NCBI RefSeq assembly: GCF_001700325.1
Contig: NZ_MATO01000078.1
Coordinates: 1-64,000 of the forward strand
From: Caryophanon latum
Lineage (GTDB): Bacteria; Bacillota; Bacilli; Bacillales_A; Planococcaceae
Length of the DNA: 64,000 nt
Reading direction: 5' to 3'
This document shows positions 33,555 through 45,099 of this stretch, in pieces. The notes beneath the pieces are model-generated. The model was not told the origin of the DNA. It saw only the letters and a program-made list of their open reading frames with translations, and ran no database searches. Both the position numbers and the translations under genes were made by a program. Position 1 is the first letter of the stretch. Every line of letters begins with the position of its first letter.

Positions 33555-33592
33555 AAAAAAGCTGTGCTAACGTTGAACGTCGGCACAGCTTT
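33555..33592 (-). terminator. Terminator of the wal operon after walJ
   Basis: AGCTGTGC ... GCACAGCT stem followed by TTTTTTAT on the minus strand, separating walJ from htrA. Confidence 0.85.
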
Positions 33593-33596
33593 CATT

Positions 33597-34385
33597 TTAA
33601 ACTTCGACAAGCTTCGTCGGGTTGTTTGCGTCCGTATCGTGTAAATGGACGTACTCACCACAAATGATGCCGCGTGATTGCAACGTTTGTGTCACACTCA
33701 TGCGGGCTAAATCTTTCATGTTGTTATCTTTGCTTAAATGCGATAAATAAATTTGCGTCGGCTTGTCCATGACGACATCGCTCATCGCAAGTGCAGCATC
33801 CTCGTTTGATACGTGTCCGACATCGCTTAAAATGCGGCGCTTCGTATTCCACGGATATGCGCCCATTTGTAGCATGCTGACGTCGTGATTACTTTCAAAG
33901 ATGAACGCATCCGAGCCGCGAATATGCCCTTTCATACGGTCGCTTACGTAGCCTGTATCGGTAATGACCGATAGCTTGCGGTCGCCTTCATGAAAGATGT
34001 AAAACATTGGGTCTGCCGCATCATGACTTACCGCGAACGATTCGATACTGATGCTGCCGAACGAATGAATCGACTCCATCTCGAAATGGAATCGCTGCTC
34101 TAGTGGAATGTTGCCGACACCTTTTTCCATTGCGTCCCACGTTTTTGCATTGGCAAACACTGGCACTTTATATTTACGCGCTAAAATACCGACACCTTTA
34201 ATGTGATCGCTATGCTCGTGCGTCACTAAAATACCAGACAACTTTTTCATATCGCGGTCGATTTCCGCAAATAGCTGCTCCATTTTCTTTCCTGTTAAAC
34301 CGGCATCGACTAAAAATGCATGTTCATCATTTTCGACATAAATCGCATTTCCTGTACTGCCGCTTGCTAACACACTAAAACGCAT
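33597..34385 (-). CDS. walJ: Metallo-beta-lactamase-fold exonuclease-like protein WalJ (YycJ)
   Basis: A 262-aa MBL-fold protein of the WalJ/YycJ group, a 5'-3' DNA exonuclease in studied relatives and linked to coordination of cell division with replication. The metal site [10 protein letters not shown] is intact. The N-terminus [18 protein letters not shown] is characteristic. ATG 34385 follows AGAGGAG. It is the last gene of walR-walK-walH-walI-walJ. Confidence 0.95.
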   Translation of the reverse strand: MRFSVLASGSTGNAIYVENDEHAFLVDAGLTGKKMEQLFAEIDRDMKKLSGILVTHEHSDHIKGVGILARKYKVPVFANAKTWDAMEKGVGNIPLEQRFHFEMESIHSFGSISIESFAVSHDAADPMFYIFHEGDRKLSVITDTGYVSDRMKGHIRGSDAFIFESNHDVSMLQMGAYPWNTKRRILSDVGHVSNEDAALAMSDVVMDKPTQIYLSHLSKDNNMKDLARMSVTQTLQSRGIICGEYVHLHDTDANNPTKLVEV

Positions 34386-34389
34386 TTTG

Positions 34390-35199
34390 TTACTCCTCTT
34401 CTTCCTCTTCGTTTGACAGAACCGTTAAAATTGTACCATCAACCGCATTGACAAAGAAGGACTCCTCGGTCTTTAAGCTATCGTTTTTCACGCGAATTTC
34501 CCACGTAGCAACGAATACTTCACGCTGCGATAGCTCAGACATAAACGTATAGCCGATGTTGACGTTTTGTATTTGGTCTTTTGGCTCTAACAATTTTTGT
34601 AAGTATAACTTTTCGATAATCGCAATTGGCTCAATGAGTGGCGCTTGATGCTCGAACGGCTCCATTTCACTAAGCATCGTCATCGTATAGGAGCGAACTA
34701 AGTTGTCCTTATTCCACTCAATCGTTAACATCGCATGCTCATCATAATAAATTGGACGCTCGCTCGTCTTTTGGAAAAAGATTGCGCGCTGTTCGTCCTC
34801 ATCGATTTCACCGAGCACGTAATCGTTGCCGCGATACACGTAACGTGCAGCAAATTCCTTCAATGTGCGCTCCGATACTTCCTCGAGCGTAATCGGCTGC
34901 TTCAAGGAGCTAATGAGCGTATAGCCGTCCTCTTCAATATAAAAGTTTTGATTCGACATGTTCAGTTCACGCTTTTTAAACGCATGTGGCTTCCCTGAAA
35001 TGTATAAGTCGCCTTCTTTAATATTTGGCAGCTTCTTCACCGTAATTTCATCCTCTTTTAAACGCAGCTCAATCGACTTGTCCGCAATGACGTCCAAATC
35101 TTCCGTGCCGCTCATACGCTCTTTATATAAGCCATACAGCGCGACGTTTAGCACGAGGAAAATGATGATGAAAACGGTTTGTGTTTTACTCCAGTCCAC
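34390..35199 (-). CDS. walI: WalI (YycI), regulator of the WalK sensor kinase
   Basis: Single-pass membrane protein with a large outer domain, which with WalH modulates WalK through transmembrane contacts. The membrane helix is at about residues 7-25. I place the start at GTG 35199 ([10 protein letters not shown]), 8 bases after GGGAGG and matching the MDWNKTK beginning of B. subtilis YycI; a GTG at 35208 is part of the ribosome site. The 269-aa length is usual. The start overlaps the end of walH. Confidence 0.93.
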   Translation of the reverse strand: MDWSKTQTVFIIIFLVLNVALYGLYKERMSGTEDLDVIADKSIELRLKEDEITVKKLPNIKEGDLYISGKPHAFKKRELNMSNQNFYIEEDGYTLISSLKQPITLEEVSERTLKEFAARYVYRGNDYVLGEIDEDEQRAIFFQKTSERPIYYDEHAMLTIEWNKDNLVRSYTMTMLSEMEPFEHQAPLIEPIAIIEKLYLQKLLEPKDQIQNVNIGYTFMSELSQREVFVATWEIRVKNDSLKTEESFFVNAVDGTILTVLSNEEEEEE

Positions 35200-36490
35200 T
35201 TGCAACACCTCCCGTCATAAGCGGGTCAATGCGCACGTACTCTTCACCTTGCAGCACAAACCACGACGGCTCCAGCACGAAAATGCGACTGTTTTCGGTA
35301 TGACGCAGCATGTAGCCGACAACTAAGTCATTCATTTGCTCCAGCAGCTCAGGGTTTTGCTTGCGTAAAATGTTAATGACGCGCGCCCCTGACATAAGTG
35401 CTTCTACTTTCATATCCGCAATGTCGAGCGTGTAGTACGGACGGTTATATTGATACGGTCGTCCGTCGCGCATCGATAGCGAAATCGTCGTTGATGAATC
35501 TTCACTGTACACCGGGAATCCTTGAACAAATAGCTGATATTTCGCCTCATAGCCGTCGCCGTATACGTAGCGGAAATCACCTGTGAAGCTGCCTGTAGCG
35601 TTAATAAAGCGGAATGTTTCACGAATAAGCTCAGCATCGGCAAGCTGCTCGTCCTGCCCACGTGGATTGACGTATTTAAACTCGCGGCGCAGCGGGTTCA
35701 CATCCATTTTTTCAGATGCCCCCTCATACTGCTCGCTCGCTGCTGAGTTTACTTGCTTATTAATGCTTGAGTAATCCGAAAATAACGAGCGCACGAATTT
35801 ATCGATCGACACTTCGCCTGTATGATACGTGTAATGCACCGTCTCGACGTTGTTTTTTATGACGTATAGCGACGTCGTATCTTCGCGCTCAATTTCAGTA
35901 TACTCCGTAGCGTTCATAATAATTTCTTTTAGCACGCGCTCATCTAATGAAGGTGCTGTCATCGTAATCGATGCCTCATATAGTTGCTGCTGCTTTACGT
36001 TGACGAAATATGCGCGCGCCACTTTCGCTTTTGCATTCCATTCAATAATTAAACGGTCAAAGCTAATGCTTGGCATGCGCTGTAAATCCATTTTGAAAAA
36101 CTCTTGAAATAGCGTCATCGGAATTTCTTCAGCAAAAATCATCGTCACGTGATCTTTCGTACGCACGAGCTCATTTAATTGATTCGGCGTAAACTCATCC
36201 GTCACGAGCGACACATTCGATAAATGCCAATCTTTCATCGACTGTAGCACGTTGTCAATATTCGTCGTCGATACAGTGCCACGCCACGCCTCATCGCCTT
36301 TAAATACGAGCTTATACGGACGAATAACGTTCGATAGCTGCGTTTGCTCTCCGATAATAATTTCTTCTACTTCTTTTTCTTCAATAACACCGTAGTCTGG
36401 TGTGTATGTCCAAATGCGAAATGTTAAAAATAAGCTTAACGCAACTAAAAAAATTAGTAGCCATGATTTGATTGGCTCAATGTAGCGCAT
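35186..36490 (-). CDS. walH: WalH (YycH), regulator of the WalK sensor kinase
   Basis: Membrane-anchored extracytoplasmic protein of 434 aa. The helix near the N-terminus (MRYIEPIKSWLLIFLVALSL) is followed by the YycH domain. With WalI it adjusts WalK activity. Start ATG 36490 overlaps the walK stop as TGATG, so translation is coupled; a GTG 9 bases upstream is less likely. Its end overlaps walI. Confidence 0.93.
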   Translation of the reverse strand: MRYIEPIKSWLLIFLVALSLFLTFRIWTYTPDYGVIEEKEVEEIIIGEQTQLSNVIRPYKLVFKGDEAWRGTVSTTNIDNVLQSMKDWHLSNVSLVTDEFTPNQLNELVRTKDHVTMIFAEEIPMTLFQEFFKMDLQRMPSISFDRLIIEWNAKAKVARAYFVNVKQQQLYEASITMTAPSLDERVLKEIIMNATEYTEIEREDTTSLYVIKNNVETVHYTYHTGEVSIDKFVRSLFSDYSSINKQVNSAASEQYEGASEKMDVNPLRREFKYVNPRGQDEQLADAELIRETFRFINATGSFTGDFRYVYGDGYEAKYQLFVQGFPVYSEDSSTTISLSMRDGRPYQYNRPYYTLDIADMKVEALMSGARVINILRKQNPELLEQMNDLVVGYMLRHTENSRIFVLEPSWFVLQGEEYVRIDPLMTGGVASGLE

Positions 36491-38316
36491 CAATCCCACT
36501 CACCTACTTCATCCTCTAATTCATATGGCAACGTGAAGAAAATTGTCGTTCCTTGTCCTTCTTCACTTTCCGCCCAAATTTGTCCGCCATGTGCTTGAAT
36601 CATTTCCTTCGCGATTGCTAAGCCAAGCCCCGTACCACCCATCGAGCGAGCACGCGCACGGTCTACGCGGTAAAAACGGTCAAATATACGCGTTAAATTT
36701 TCTTTCGGAATACCCATACCATCGTCAGAAATCATGACTTTTAAAAACGTATCTTGCACCGTAAAGCCAAAGCGAATGTAGCCGCCGTCTGGTGAATATT
36801 TCATCGCATTTGAAATGATGTTATCGATTACTTGCGTCAGCTTATCTGTGTCAATTTCAACAAAGTACGTTTGCTCCGGCAACAGTCGAATGAACTCAAC
36901 AGTTTGTGATTTCGACATTTCAAAGCGGTCAATAATGCGCTCAAAAAATCGGTTAAACTCAACGACCTCTTTGTTGAACTGGTAATCTTGGCTATCCATT
37001 TTCGACAGCTGTAACAAGTCGTTAACAAGTCGAATCATGCGCTCCGTTTCCGTTTGCGTGACATTTAAAAACGTCGGCGCTATGTTTTCATCTTTCCACG
37101 CGCCGTCTGCTAGCGCGTCTAAATAGCTACGCATCGTCGTCAGTGGTGTACGAAGCTCATGCGAAACGTTCGCCACGAATTCACGACGCTCCATCTCGAT
37201 TTTTTCCTGCTCCGTAATGTCATGCAGCACCGTAATTAAACCGTTGACGAAGCCCGATTCCTTTTGAATGACCGAGAAATTGGCACGCAGCACGTACGGT
37301 GTATCATGCGTGCTAAAGTTTAAGTTCACCGAATCTTTCATATGAATTAAATCTTCAAAGTCATAATCTTGATCCAATCCAAGCACGCTAATAATCGGTC
37401 GGTTTAACGTTTCGTTACGCTCTAGCTGCAATAGTTGAAGCGCCGGATCATTAATTAAAATGATGCGTCCTTTCCGGTCAGTTGCAATAACGCCGTCCGT
37501 CATGTTTTTTAGCACGGTCGCAAGCTTGCGTCGTTCCGCTTCAGTCGTCGAATGCGCCTCCTGTAAGCGGTTCGTTAAATGGTTAAACGCAATCGCAAGC
37601 TGTCCGATTTCGTCTGAGCCGTACACGCGCACTTTACGCGAGAAGTTACGTTTTGCGAGTGCTTGTGCTTGCTCACGCATATCCGAAATAGGACGCGTGA
37701 TCGTGCGTGCAATAAGCGTACCGAGCACAATTGTAATCGCAAGCGCAATACCTGTGCCGAGCGCTAAAATGCGGTTAATTTGATTCATGTTGTCGTACAC
37801 AATTTCAATGTTCGACTCGATATATAGAACACCGATTACTTTGTCATTTGCAATAATTGGTTGAATGAGTACCCATACACGCTTTTTCGTATTTTCATCA
37901 AGCGTAATGACGTCGTACTCCTCACCTGATTTTACAACCTTTTCAATTGCTTCATTTTCAATGTATTGCCCGACGCGATTACGCGAGCTATTTTTCGCCG
38001 TCGCTAAAATACGATATTGATCGTTTAGCACGCGCGCATCTAAAATATCGTTCGATGCAAAGCCTGACAGCACTTCATTTAAGCTTGATTCCGTCGACAC
38101 GGTCGTTTCATCTCGCTCACGCTGCATCTCTTCACTTACATTATATTTCACAAGCTCTACGCGATTTTTAATCGAATCGATAAAGTTATCCGTTAAATTA
38201 TCTTCCAACCCTTTTACGAAATACAACCCGATAATTTGCATCGCAAGCAAAATAAGTAAAATATAAATAATGACGATTTTAACGTGAATCGATTTAAAAA
38301 ATTTTACTTTTTGCAT
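36490..38316 (-). CDS. walK: Essential sensor histidine kinase WalK (YycG)
   Basis: Membrane histidine kinase of 608 aa that controls cell-wall hydrolase genes through WalR. The layout is standard: helix 12-32, extracellular Cache-like domain 33-182, helix 184-204, HAMP (about 205-255), PAS (about 262-370), HisKA with NVSHELRTP (H386) and HATPase with NIISNAMKYSP and GGTGLGLAIAKEM. ATG 38316 follows GCAGGAG. It is 5 bp after walR. Confidence 0.98.
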   Translation of the reverse strand: MQKVKFFKSIHVKIVIIYILLILLAMQIIGLYFVKGLEDNLTDNFIDSIKNRVELVKYNVSEEMQRERDETTVSTESSLNEVLSGFASNDILDARVLNDQYRILATAKNSSRNRVGQYIENEAIEKVVKSGEEYDVITLDENTKKRVWVLIQPIIANDKVIGVLYIESNIEIVYDNMNQINRILALGTGIALAITIVLGTLIARTITRPISDMREQAQALAKRNFSRKVRVYGSDEIGQLAIAFNHLTNRLQEAHSTTEAERRKLATVLKNMTDGVIATDRKGRIILINDPALQLLQLERNETLNRPIISVLGLDQDYDFEDLIHMKDSVNLNFSTHDTPYVLRANFSVIQKESGFVNGLITVLHDITEQEKIEMERREFVANVSHELRTPLTTMRSYLDALADGAWKDENIAPTFLNVTQTETERMIRLVNDLLQLSKMDSQDYQFNKEVVEFNRFFERIIDRFEMSKSQTVEFIRLLPEQTYFVEIDTDKLTQVIDNIISNAMKYSPDGGYIRFGFTVQDTFLKVMISDDGMGIPKENLTRIFDRFYRVDRARARSMGGTGLGLAIAKEMIQAHGGQIWAESEEGQGTTIFFTLPYELEDEVGEWD

Positions 38317-38321
38317 GCTCG

Positions 38322-39032
38322 TTACTCCTGCTCAGGATTTCGTAAATAGTAACCTACACCTCGGCGCGTCACAATCCACATCGGGTGCGACGGATTATCC
38401 TCAATTTTTTCGCGCAGACGACGAATTGTTACGTCCACTGTACGCACATCACCAAAATAATCGTATCCCCATACCGTTTGTAATAAATGCTCACGCGTCA
38501 TCACTTGTCCGATGTGCTGCCCTAAATAATGCAGCAACTCAAACTCACGGTGCGTTAACTCAATCGACTCGCCGCGCTTTTGCACTAAATAAGCATCTGG
38601 CTGAATGACAAGCGCTCCAATAGTAATATCGTTCGTTTCACGCTCTGCTTCCTCCGCCTGTGACGATACATTTAAGCGACGCATATTCGCTTTCACGCGC
38701 GCAATAAGCTCACGCGTACTAAATGGCTTCGTTACGTAATCGTCGGCGCCCATTTCAAGCCCTAGCACTTTATCAATTTCTGAGCCCTTTGCCGTCAACA
38801 TAATGATTGGGAAGTCGTATTTTTTACGCACTTCACGACAAACTTCCATGCCGTCGCGCTTCGGTAACATAATGTCTAGCAGCATTAAATCTGGCTGGCT
38901 TTCCTCAACTTTTTCGAGCGCTTCGTCGCCGTCGTATGCACATACAACGTCGTAACCTTCTTTTATTAAATTAAATTGCAAAATGTCTGCAATTGGCTTT
39001 TCATCATCAACGACTAAAATCTTTTTGTTCAT
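38322..39032 (-). CDS. walR: Essential response regulator WalR (YycF)
   Basis: OmpR/PhoB-family response regulator of 236 aa controlling cell-wall metabolism. The receiver domain carries the phospho-acceptor D53 (LMLLDIMLP) and acidic pocket VVDDE; the C-terminal winged helix contains [12 protein letters not shown] and [20 protein letters not shown] 39032 follows AGAAGG. First gene of the wal operon. An interspersed repeat lies directly upstream, probably between promoter and purA end or within the leader. No clear WalR binding repeat was found. Confidence 0.98.
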   Translation of the reverse strand: MNKKILVVDDEKPIADILQFNLIKEGYDVVCAYDGDEALEKVEESQPDLMLLDIMLPKRDGMEVCREVRKKYDFPIIMLTAKGSEIDKVLGLEMGADDYVTKPFSTRELIARVKANMRRLNVSSQAEEAERETNDITIGALVIQPDAYLVQKRGESIELTHREFELLHYLGQHIGQVMTREHLLQTVWGYDYFGDVRTVDVTIRRLREKIEDNPSHPMWIVTRRGVGYYLRNPEQE

Positions 39033-39110
39033 GTTATGACCTTCTTTCGTGGAATGCGTTTTTATGTGTAAGTTAGTGATGTCGCCATTGTTACTATCCG
39101 CTTCATTCGT

Positions 39111-39205
39111 CTCGCTTTTCTAGGGCGTGGCTTGAACCTCCTCGCCGTTCGTAAACTCACGTCTGCGGGGGGTCAATTCTCGCGCTTTTCCTCAAGGAGT
39201 CTCGC
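39111..39205. repeat. Interspersed repeat core upstream of walR
   Basis: CTCGCTTTTCTAGGGCGTGGCTTGAACCTCCTCG ... CTGCGGGGGGTCAATTC ... CTCAAGGAGTCTCGC: shared core without recognisable shell. The rest of 39033-39343 shows nothing definite. Confidence 0.65.
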
Positions 39206-39343
39206 TAATTCCGATTGTATCGACAAATGCGCTACATGCCCGTACAAATCTTTCAACAACTTACACACAAATTTAACTTTACTCTTAACTGTAACATGCT
39301 TTACTATTCTCTGCATGTTTCGCTTCTTTTACTTCGATGCGGC

Positions 39344-39382
39344 CAAAAAAAAATCACTCGAAATAACGCTGCTTCGAGTGAT
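39344..39382 (-). terminator. Terminator of purA
   Basis: ATCACTCGAAGCA ... TTCGAGTGAT followed by eight T on the minus strand. Confidence 0.88.
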
Positions 39383-39389
39383 CGTTCAT

Positions 39390-40694
39390 CTATATATTTA
39401 CTTCTTCATCTTCCCAAATGTCGTTTACTACATTCGTCTGTTCGCGCGCTGGTCCTACTGAGAACGTCATGAGCTCAATGTTCGTTAGCTCTAGTACGCG
39501 CTCTAAATAGTTGCGTGCATTTTGTGGAAGCTCGTCTAATGTGCGTACACCTGTAATATCTTCAGACCAGCCCGGTAGCTCCTCGTACACTGGCTCGCAC
39601 TCTTTTAGTTGCTGTAAACTTGCAGGGTACTCGGTAATGATTTCACCGTTATATTTATACGCTGTGCAAATTTTTACCGTCTCAAGTCCCGATAATACGT
39701 CAATCGAATTGAGCGCTAAATGTGTAATACCTGACACGCGGCGACTATGGCGAACGACAACTGCATCGAACCAGCCAACGCGTCGAGGTCGTCCTGTCGT
39801 CGTGCCATACTCGCGCCCGACTTCACGAATATGATGCCCTTGCTCGTCAAAAAGCTCCGTTGGGAATGGACCGTCACCGACACGCGATGTGTACGCTTTA
39901 CATACACCGATTACGTACGATACGTGAGAAGGTCCGATGCCCGTTCCTGTCGTTACACCACCTGCTACTGGGTTTGACGACGTGACGAACGGATATGTGC
40001 CGTGATCGACGTCTAACATAACCCCTTGTGCGCCTTCAAATAATACGCGTCCACCTTCGTCTAGCACGTCGTTTAATACTTTCGACGTATCCGTTACGTA
40101 CTCAGCAATTTGTTGACCGTAGTTGTAGTATTGCTCAAAAATATCATCAAAATGTAGCGATTCTGCCTCGTAATATTTTTCGAATAAGCGATTTTTACAC
40201 GTTAAGTTTTCTCGTAGCTTTTGCTCAAACGTCTCTTTATGCAAAAGATCTGCAATGCGAATGCCGATGCGGGCAATTTTATCTTGGTAGCACGGGCCGA
40301 TACCTTTTACGGTCGTGCCGATTTTATCGTCGCCACGTGCTTTCTCTTCTAGCTGGTCTTGATAAATATGATACGGCAACAACACATGCGCACGATTGGA
40401 AATGCGTAAGTTCGTCGGATCTACGCCGCGCTCTACTAAGCCTTTTAGCTCCGTCACGACAGATTTCGGGTTGATGACCATGCCGTTACCCATTACCGAC
40501 GTTTTGTCTTTATAAAAGATGCCTGATGGAATTAGATGCAACTTATACGTTTCTCCACCGAACTTAATTGTATGTCCTGCATTATCGCCGCCAGAAAAAC
40601 GCGCAATGACGTCTGCCTTTTTCGATAAAAAGTCCGTAATCTTGCCTTTTCCTTCGTCTCCCCATTGCGTACCTACTACAACTACTGATGTCAT
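39390..40694 (-). CDS. purA: Adenylosuccinate synthetase
   Basis: Purine enzyme that joins aspartate to IMP with GTP, the first committed step to AMP. 434 aa. The N-terminal GTP loop is [17 protein letters not shown], followed by [21 protein letters not shown] and [14 protein letters not shown] are typical. ATG 40694 follows GCGGGGG. It keeps its place between walR and the replicative helicase gene, as in Bacillus. Confidence 0.98.
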   Translation of the reverse strand: MTSVVVVGTQWGDEGKGKITDFLSKKADVIARFSGGDNAGHTIKFGGETYKLHLIPSGIFYKDKTSVMGNGMVINPKSVVTELKGLVERGVDPTNLRISNRAHVLLPYHIYQDQLEEKARGDDKIGTTVKGIGPCYQDKIARIGIRIADLLHKETFEQKLRENLTCKNRLFEKYYEAESLHFDDIFEQYYNYGQQIAEYVTDTSKVLNDVLDEGGRVLFEGAQGVMLDVDHGTYPFVTSSNPVAGGVTTGTGIGPSHVSYVIGVCKAYTSRVGDGPFPTELFDEQGHHIREVGREYGTTTGRPRRVGWFDAVVVRHSRRVSGITHLALNSIDVLSGLETVKICTAYKYNGEIITEYPASLQQLKECEPVYEELPGWSEDITGVRTLDELPQNARNYLERVLELTNIELMTFSVGPAREQTNVVNDIWEDEEVNI

Positions 40695-40749
40695 TTAACA
40701 GCACCCCCGCTAGAAATTTAAGCCGAACATTTCCGTATTGAAAGTTGAT

Positions 40750-40850
40750 AGTCGCTTTCCTATAGCTCGGCTCAAGCCTCCTCGACGCTCATCGCGTCTG
40801 TAGAGTCTTGAGGCACGAGCTTTCCCCTAGGAGTTTTGCTACGCCATCAA
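40750..40850. repeat. Interspersed repeat core upstream of purA
   Basis: TAGTCGCTTTCCTATAGCTC, GGCTCAAGCCTCCTCGACG and GTCTTGAGGCACGAGC form the palindromic core; shell ends are not evident. Confidence 0.7.
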
Positions 40851-40944
40851 CTAATCCGTCATCGTAACGATTCAGTCAACCAATTGAATACCATTTAATT
40901 CCTAATATATTTTCATTGTAGCAATTAATACAAATTCATGTCAA

Positions 40945-40993
40945 ACAAAAACACGAACATGTAATGTTATAAAAACAAAAAATGTTCGTGTTT
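40945..40993 (-). terminator. Terminator of the replicative helicase gene
   Basis: ACACGAACAT ... ATGTTCGTGT stem with T-run on the minus strand. Confidence 0.8.
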
Positions 40994-41011
40994 CAACGGA
41001 TTTATTCGCCA

Positions 41012-42379
41012 CTACACTGGTGGTGGTGCGTTATATTCCGCGGAATAGTCCATATTAATAAATTTATTATATTCTTTTTTAAACATTAACTTCACTGTGT
41101 CAGTTGGGCCGTTACGCTGTTTCGCCACGATAATCTCAATGATGCCCTTCTCCGCCTCGTCGCTTTTATCGTAGTAGTCTTCACGATAAAGGAACGCCAC
41201 GATGTCAGCATCTTGCTCGATCGAACCTGACTCACGCAAGTCACTCATCATCGGTCGCTTATCTTGTCGTTGCTCTACGCCACGCGATAGCTGCGATAAT
41301 GCGATAACCGGAACTTTTAATTCACGCGCTAACGCTTTTAATGAACGTGAAATTTCCGATACTTCTTGCTGACGACTTTCGCCTGACTTACCGTTACCTT
41401 GGATGAGCTGTAAATAATCGATTAAGATCATACCAAGCCCACCTTGCTCATTTGCTAAACGGCGACATTTTGCACGAATTTCACTAATGCGAATACCTGG
41501 CGTATCATCGATAAAAATGCCGGCATCTGATAGCGTACCCATCGCAATCATGAGCTTATTCCAGTCCTCTGGCGTCAGTGAACCTGTTCGTAAGTTTTGC
41601 GCGTCGATATTACCTTCTGCACAAAGCATACGCATAATAAGTTGCTCTGCCCCCATCTCTAGTGAAAAGATTGCGACGTTTTCATCTGCACGTACTGCTA
41701 CGTTTTGTGCAACATTTAGTGCAAATGCCGTTTTACCAACAGAAGGACGCGCCGCTACGATAATTAAGTCGTTACGCTGGAAGCCTGCTGTTAGCTTATC
41801 AAGTGCGGTAAAGCCAGTCGGTATGCCTGTAACGTCACCTGTGCGATGTTGCATTTGTTCAATGTTGTCGAATGTATTCACTAATACATCTTTAATGTGA
41901 CGAAAATCGCTCGCATTTTTGCGGTTTGCGACTTCCATCACTTTTCTTTCCGCCTCGCCTAATAGCGATTCTACTTCATCCTCACGCGTATACCCATCTT
42001 CAACAATCTTTGTCGCAACATGGATTAAACGACGAAGGAGCGCCTTCTCCTCTACAATTTTGGCATAATGACCAACATTTGCAGCGGTAGGAACAGCGTT
42101 GGCAAGCTCCATAATGTATGCAACCCCACCGACGTTTTCAAGTTCCTTTTTAGAAGACAGCTCCTCTGTTACTGTAACGACATCTATTCCTTTTCCTCGG
42201 TCACTTAAACGAATGAACGTTTCAAAGATTTTTTGGTGCGCCGAACGATAAAAATCATCCGGTCGTAAAATTTCAGACGCGGTAATAAGCGTTGATGAAT
42301 CAAGGAAAATCGCCCCGATGACAGCTTGTTCAGCTTCATGGTTATGCGGGGGGACACGGTCCATAATCGGATCGGCCAT
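41012..42379 (-). CDS. dnaB: Replicative DNA helicase (DnaB; called DnaC in B. subtilis)
   Basis: Hexameric 5'-3' helicase at the replication fork, 455 aa. The N-terminal primase-binding helical domain begins PPHNHEAEQAVIGAIFLDSS; the RecA-like motor has Walker A ARPSVGKT, Walker B MILIDYLQLI and the arginine-finger region DLRESGSIEQDADIV. ATG 42379 follows AAGGAGGGG. The symbol follows general usage; in Bacillus the name dnaB belongs to a loader protein. Confidence 0.97.
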   Translation of the reverse strand: MADPIMDRVPPHNHEAEQAVIGAIFLDSSTLITASEILRPDDFYRSAHQKIFETFIRLSDRGKGIDVVTVTEELSSKKELENVGGVAYIMELANAVPTAANVGHYAKIVEEKALLRRLIHVATKIVEDGYTREDEVESLLGEAERKVMEVANRKNASDFRHIKDVLVNTFDNIEQMQHRTGDVTGIPTGFTALDKLTAGFQRNDLIIVAARPSVGKTAFALNVAQNVAVRADENVAIFSLEMGAEQLIMRMLCAEGNIDAQNLRTGSLTPEDWNKLMIAMGTLSDAGIFIDDTPGIRISEIRAKCRRLANEQGGLGMILIDYLQLIQGNGKSGESRQQEVSEISRSLKALARELKVPVIALSQLSRGVEQRQDKRPMMSDLRESGSIEQDADIVAFLYREDYYDKSDEAEKGIIEIIVAKQRNGPTDTVKLMFKKEYNKFINMDYSAEYNAPPPV

Positions 42380-42417
42380 AGATTTTCCCCTCCTTCTTAC
42401 ATACGTTAATTCATGTG

Positions 42418-42657
42418 TGTTGATTAATTATATATAGACGGTGAATATATTTTAACGTTTTGTTAGTCGGCTCTTCACGTCGAGGCATGCTTTCTGCGGG
42501 ACAAGCACGCACCGAAAATGGTGGAACAAAGGCTAAATTCGTCGCGTCCATGCGACAACGCCTTTGTGACGAACATCATGTTGCCCTCCGCGAAAAGCGT
42601 CCACCGAAACAAAAGAACGGTTACCGTATTAAGTTCATTGTCTATAGTTAATCAACA
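42418..42657. repeat. Interspersed mosaic repeat, diverged family 1 with family 2 segments
   Basis: 240 bp with TGTTGATTA at the left and TAATCAACA at the right. Inside are CGGCTCTTCACGTCGAGGCA (family 2 shell), a core resembling 18838-18968 (CGGGACAAGCACGCACCGAAA) and a hairpin-module variant (ACGAACATCATGTTGCC). It is a clear mosaic of several modules. Confidence 0.7.
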
Positions 42658-42668
42658 TACGAATACAT

Positions 42669-43118
42669 TTACGCTTCTTCTTTCACATGTACCTTTAATG
42701 TTGCTTTTACTTCTTGGTGTAATTTCACTGGCACGTTCGTGTATCCTAATGAACGAATGCCATCTGGTAAATCCATTTTACGTTTATCAATTTTAATACC
42801 ATGTGCTTTTTGTAACTCAGCTGTAATTTGCTTCGTTGAGATCGAGCCGAATAAACGACCACCTTCACCTGATTTTGCTTTTACAACCACTTCTAAGTTT
42901 TCAATTGTTTCTTTTAAATCTTTCGCCGCTTGTAGCTCAGCTGCTGCATGCTTTTCTTCTAAACGCTTTTGACCTTGAAGCTCGCTCATCGCTTGTGCAT
43001 TTGCTTCCTTCGCGTAGCCTTTTTTAATTAAAAAGTTTTGTGCGTACCCTTCTGATACTTCCTTCACTTCACCTTTTTTACCTTGACCTTTTAAATCTTT
43101 AATAAATACGACTTTCAT
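42669..43118 (-). CDS. rplI: 50S ribosomal protein L9
   Basis: Ribosomal protein L9, 149 aa, binding 23S rRNA domain V. The N-terminal motif [20 protein letters not shown] with [13 protein letters not shown] is diagnostic, followed by the long helix and C-terminal domain. ATG 43118 overlaps the gdpP stop by 4 bases (ATGA), so the two are coupled. Confidence 0.98.
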   Translation of the reverse strand: MKVVFIKDLKGQGKKGEVKEVSEGYAQNFLIKKGYAKEANAQAMSELQGQKRLEEKHAAAELQAAKDLKETIENLEVVVKAKSGEGGRLFGSISTKQITAELQKAHGIKIDKRKMDLPDGIRSLGYTNVPVKLHQEVKATLKVHVKEEA

Positions 43119-45088
43119 GTTTCCGAACTCCCTTCCATTACATCAAAAATAGCACTCTTCAATTGCGCAATCGCCTCCGTTAATGACTGGTTTGGCAATT
43201 GTGCGGCTGCGTTCGATAAATGCCCTCCGCCTCCGAGACGTTCCATTACGAGCTGAACGTTCGTTTCACCGAGTGAACGCGCACTAATGCCAACTTGCCC
43301 ATCCGGACGCAACGCAACAACGAACGAGGCAGAAATATCTTTCATCGTTAGCAATATGTCAGCCGTTTGCGCAATGAGCACCGAGTTGTAAACCTCACCC
43401 TCATTGCCATGTGCAATCGCAATACCTGGCGCTGCAAATTCGACTGTTTGAATAATGCGTGAGCGCTCGATATACGTATCGATATCTTCTTTCAATAAGC
43501 GCTGTACAAGCACTGTATCTGCTCCAGCTGTTCGTAAATACGACGCCGCCTCAAACGTGCGAGAGCCTGTTCGTAGCGTAAAGCTTTTCGTATCAACAAT
43601 AATACCTGCAAGCAGTGCTGTTGCTTCAATCATTGTAATTTTATCATGCTTTGGTTGATATTCAAGTAGCTCCGTCACAAGCTCAGCTGTAGACGATGCG
43701 TACGGCTCCATATATACGAGTACCGGATTTTCAATGAATTCCTCTGCTCGGCGATGGTGATCAATGACAACGACTTTCTCAAAGTGCTGTAAAATCGTCG
43801 GGTCAACAACTAAACTTGGCTTATGCGTATCAACGATAACAAGCAGCGACTTCTCGGTAATAAGCGGCTGTGCATCTTGCGGCGAAATAAACGACGTATA
43901 TAGCTCTTCATTTGCCTTTAGCTCATACATTAAACGCCCGACGCTACCTGTTAGCTCGTCAAAGTTTACGACGATATGACCGCTTACTTTGTTCATGCTC
44001 GCCATTTTGCGCACACCGACACACGCACCGATCGAATCTAAATCTGGCATTTTATGTCCCATTACAAATACGCGGTCGCTATCTTGAATTAAATCTCGTA
44101 GCGCATGCGAAATGACGCGCGCTCGGACACGCGTACGCTTTTCAATCGGGTTTGTTTTCCCGCCATAAAAACGCAGCTTGCCGTCTGGATTTTTCACAGC
44201 TACTTGGTCACCGCCGCGCCCAAGCACTAAATCTAAGCTCGATTGTGCAAGCTGACCGAGCTCCGTTAGCGAAGCAGAGCCTGTCCCAACACCGATGCTT
44301 AACGTTAACGATACGTTGCGCTGCTGTGTTTTTTCACGCACGTCATCTAAAATCGGAAATTTTTTCTCCTCTAAGTTTTCTAAAATAGAACGATTGAGCA
44401 CCGCCATAAAACGGTCTGACGAAATGCGCTTTAAGAAAATATCGTGCTCCTTCGCCCAATCATTTAAAATAGACGTCACGAGTGAATTTGTCGAGCTGCG
44501 CGCCTGGTCGTCCATCATCGACGTAATTTCATCATAATTATCAACAAATAAAATGGCGAGCACGGTGCGGTCTTCAAAATATTGCGTTTCAATTTGAAGC
44601 TGTTTTGTTACATCGAAGAAATAAAGAAGACGCTCCTTCTTTTTATACAGCACGCGGTATTTACGCTCATGAATCGTTACAGTGCGCTCCGTTTGCTCGT
44701 CTTGCTTCACAAAGTTGCTTAGCTCTGGTGCAATGAGCGCCACTTCCTCTTCAACTAACGACTGCTCTTTAATAATATTTTGCATGTACGGGTTAACCCA
44801 CGCGATATTGTACGCCTCATTTAACAGTACAATTCCAATTGGCATTTGTAAAAACGCCTCTTCCCCGACATTGTTCATGCGATACGATAACGTTTCAATA
44901 TGTGCCTCTGTATCGTCATATAAATACTTTTCTGTACGCCACGCATATAGGGCAATGGCAAGGCTCACTAATGTAAATACAGCGGCAGTCATAATACTAT
45001 TTGTACTCATAATAAATGCTGCTACAATAAACAACAGCATAAAGAAGATGATTGGATAACGCATCGGTCTTTTTCGAAAAGCTCCCAT
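43115..45088 (-). CDS. gdpP: Cyclic di-AMP phosphodiesterase GdpP (YybT)
   Basis: Membrane enzyme of 657 aa that hydrolyses cyclic di-AMP and so affects potassium balance, cell wall and beta-lactam tolerance. Two N-terminal membrane helices (about 8-50) are followed by a heme-binding-type PAS domain (about 75-150), a degenerate GGDEF domain (about 170-300) without the GGDEF signature, and DHH/DHHA1 domains with [12 protein letters not shown] and [14 protein letters not shown] 45088 lies behind AGGGG. It sits in the usual yybS-gdpP-rplI order. Confidence 0.96.
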   Translation of the reverse strand: MGAFRKRPMRYPIIFFMLLFIVAAFIMSTNSIMTAAVFTLVSLAIALYAWRTEKYLYDDTEAHIETLSYRMNNVGEEAFLQMPIGIVLLNEAYNIAWVNPYMQNIIKEQSLVEEEVALIAPELSNFVKQDEQTERTVTIHERKYRVLYKKKERLLYFFDVTKQLQIETQYFEDRTVLAILFVDNYDEITSMMDDQARSSTNSLVTSILNDWAKEHDIFLKRISSDRFMAVLNRSILENLEEKKFPILDDVREKTQQRNVSLTLSIGVGTGSASLTELGQLAQSSLDLVLGRGGDQVAVKNPDGKLRFYGGKTNPIEKRTRVRARVISHALRDLIQDSDRVFVMGHKMPDLDSIGACVGVRKMASMNKVSGHIVVNFDELTGSVGRLMYELKANEELYTSFISPQDAQPLITEKSLLVIVDTHKPSLVVDPTILQHFEKVVVIDHHRRAEEFIENPVLVYMEPYASSTAELVTELLEYQPKHDKITMIEATALLAGIIVDTKSFTLRTGSRTFEAASYLRTAGADTVLVQRLLKEDIDTYIERSRIIQTVEFAAPGIAIAHGNEGEVYNSVLIAQTADILLTMKDISASFVVALRPDGQVGISARSLGETNVQLVMERLGGGGHLSNAAAQLPNQSLTEAIAQLKSAIFDVMEGSSET

Positions 45089-45099
45089 TGTCTCAACCC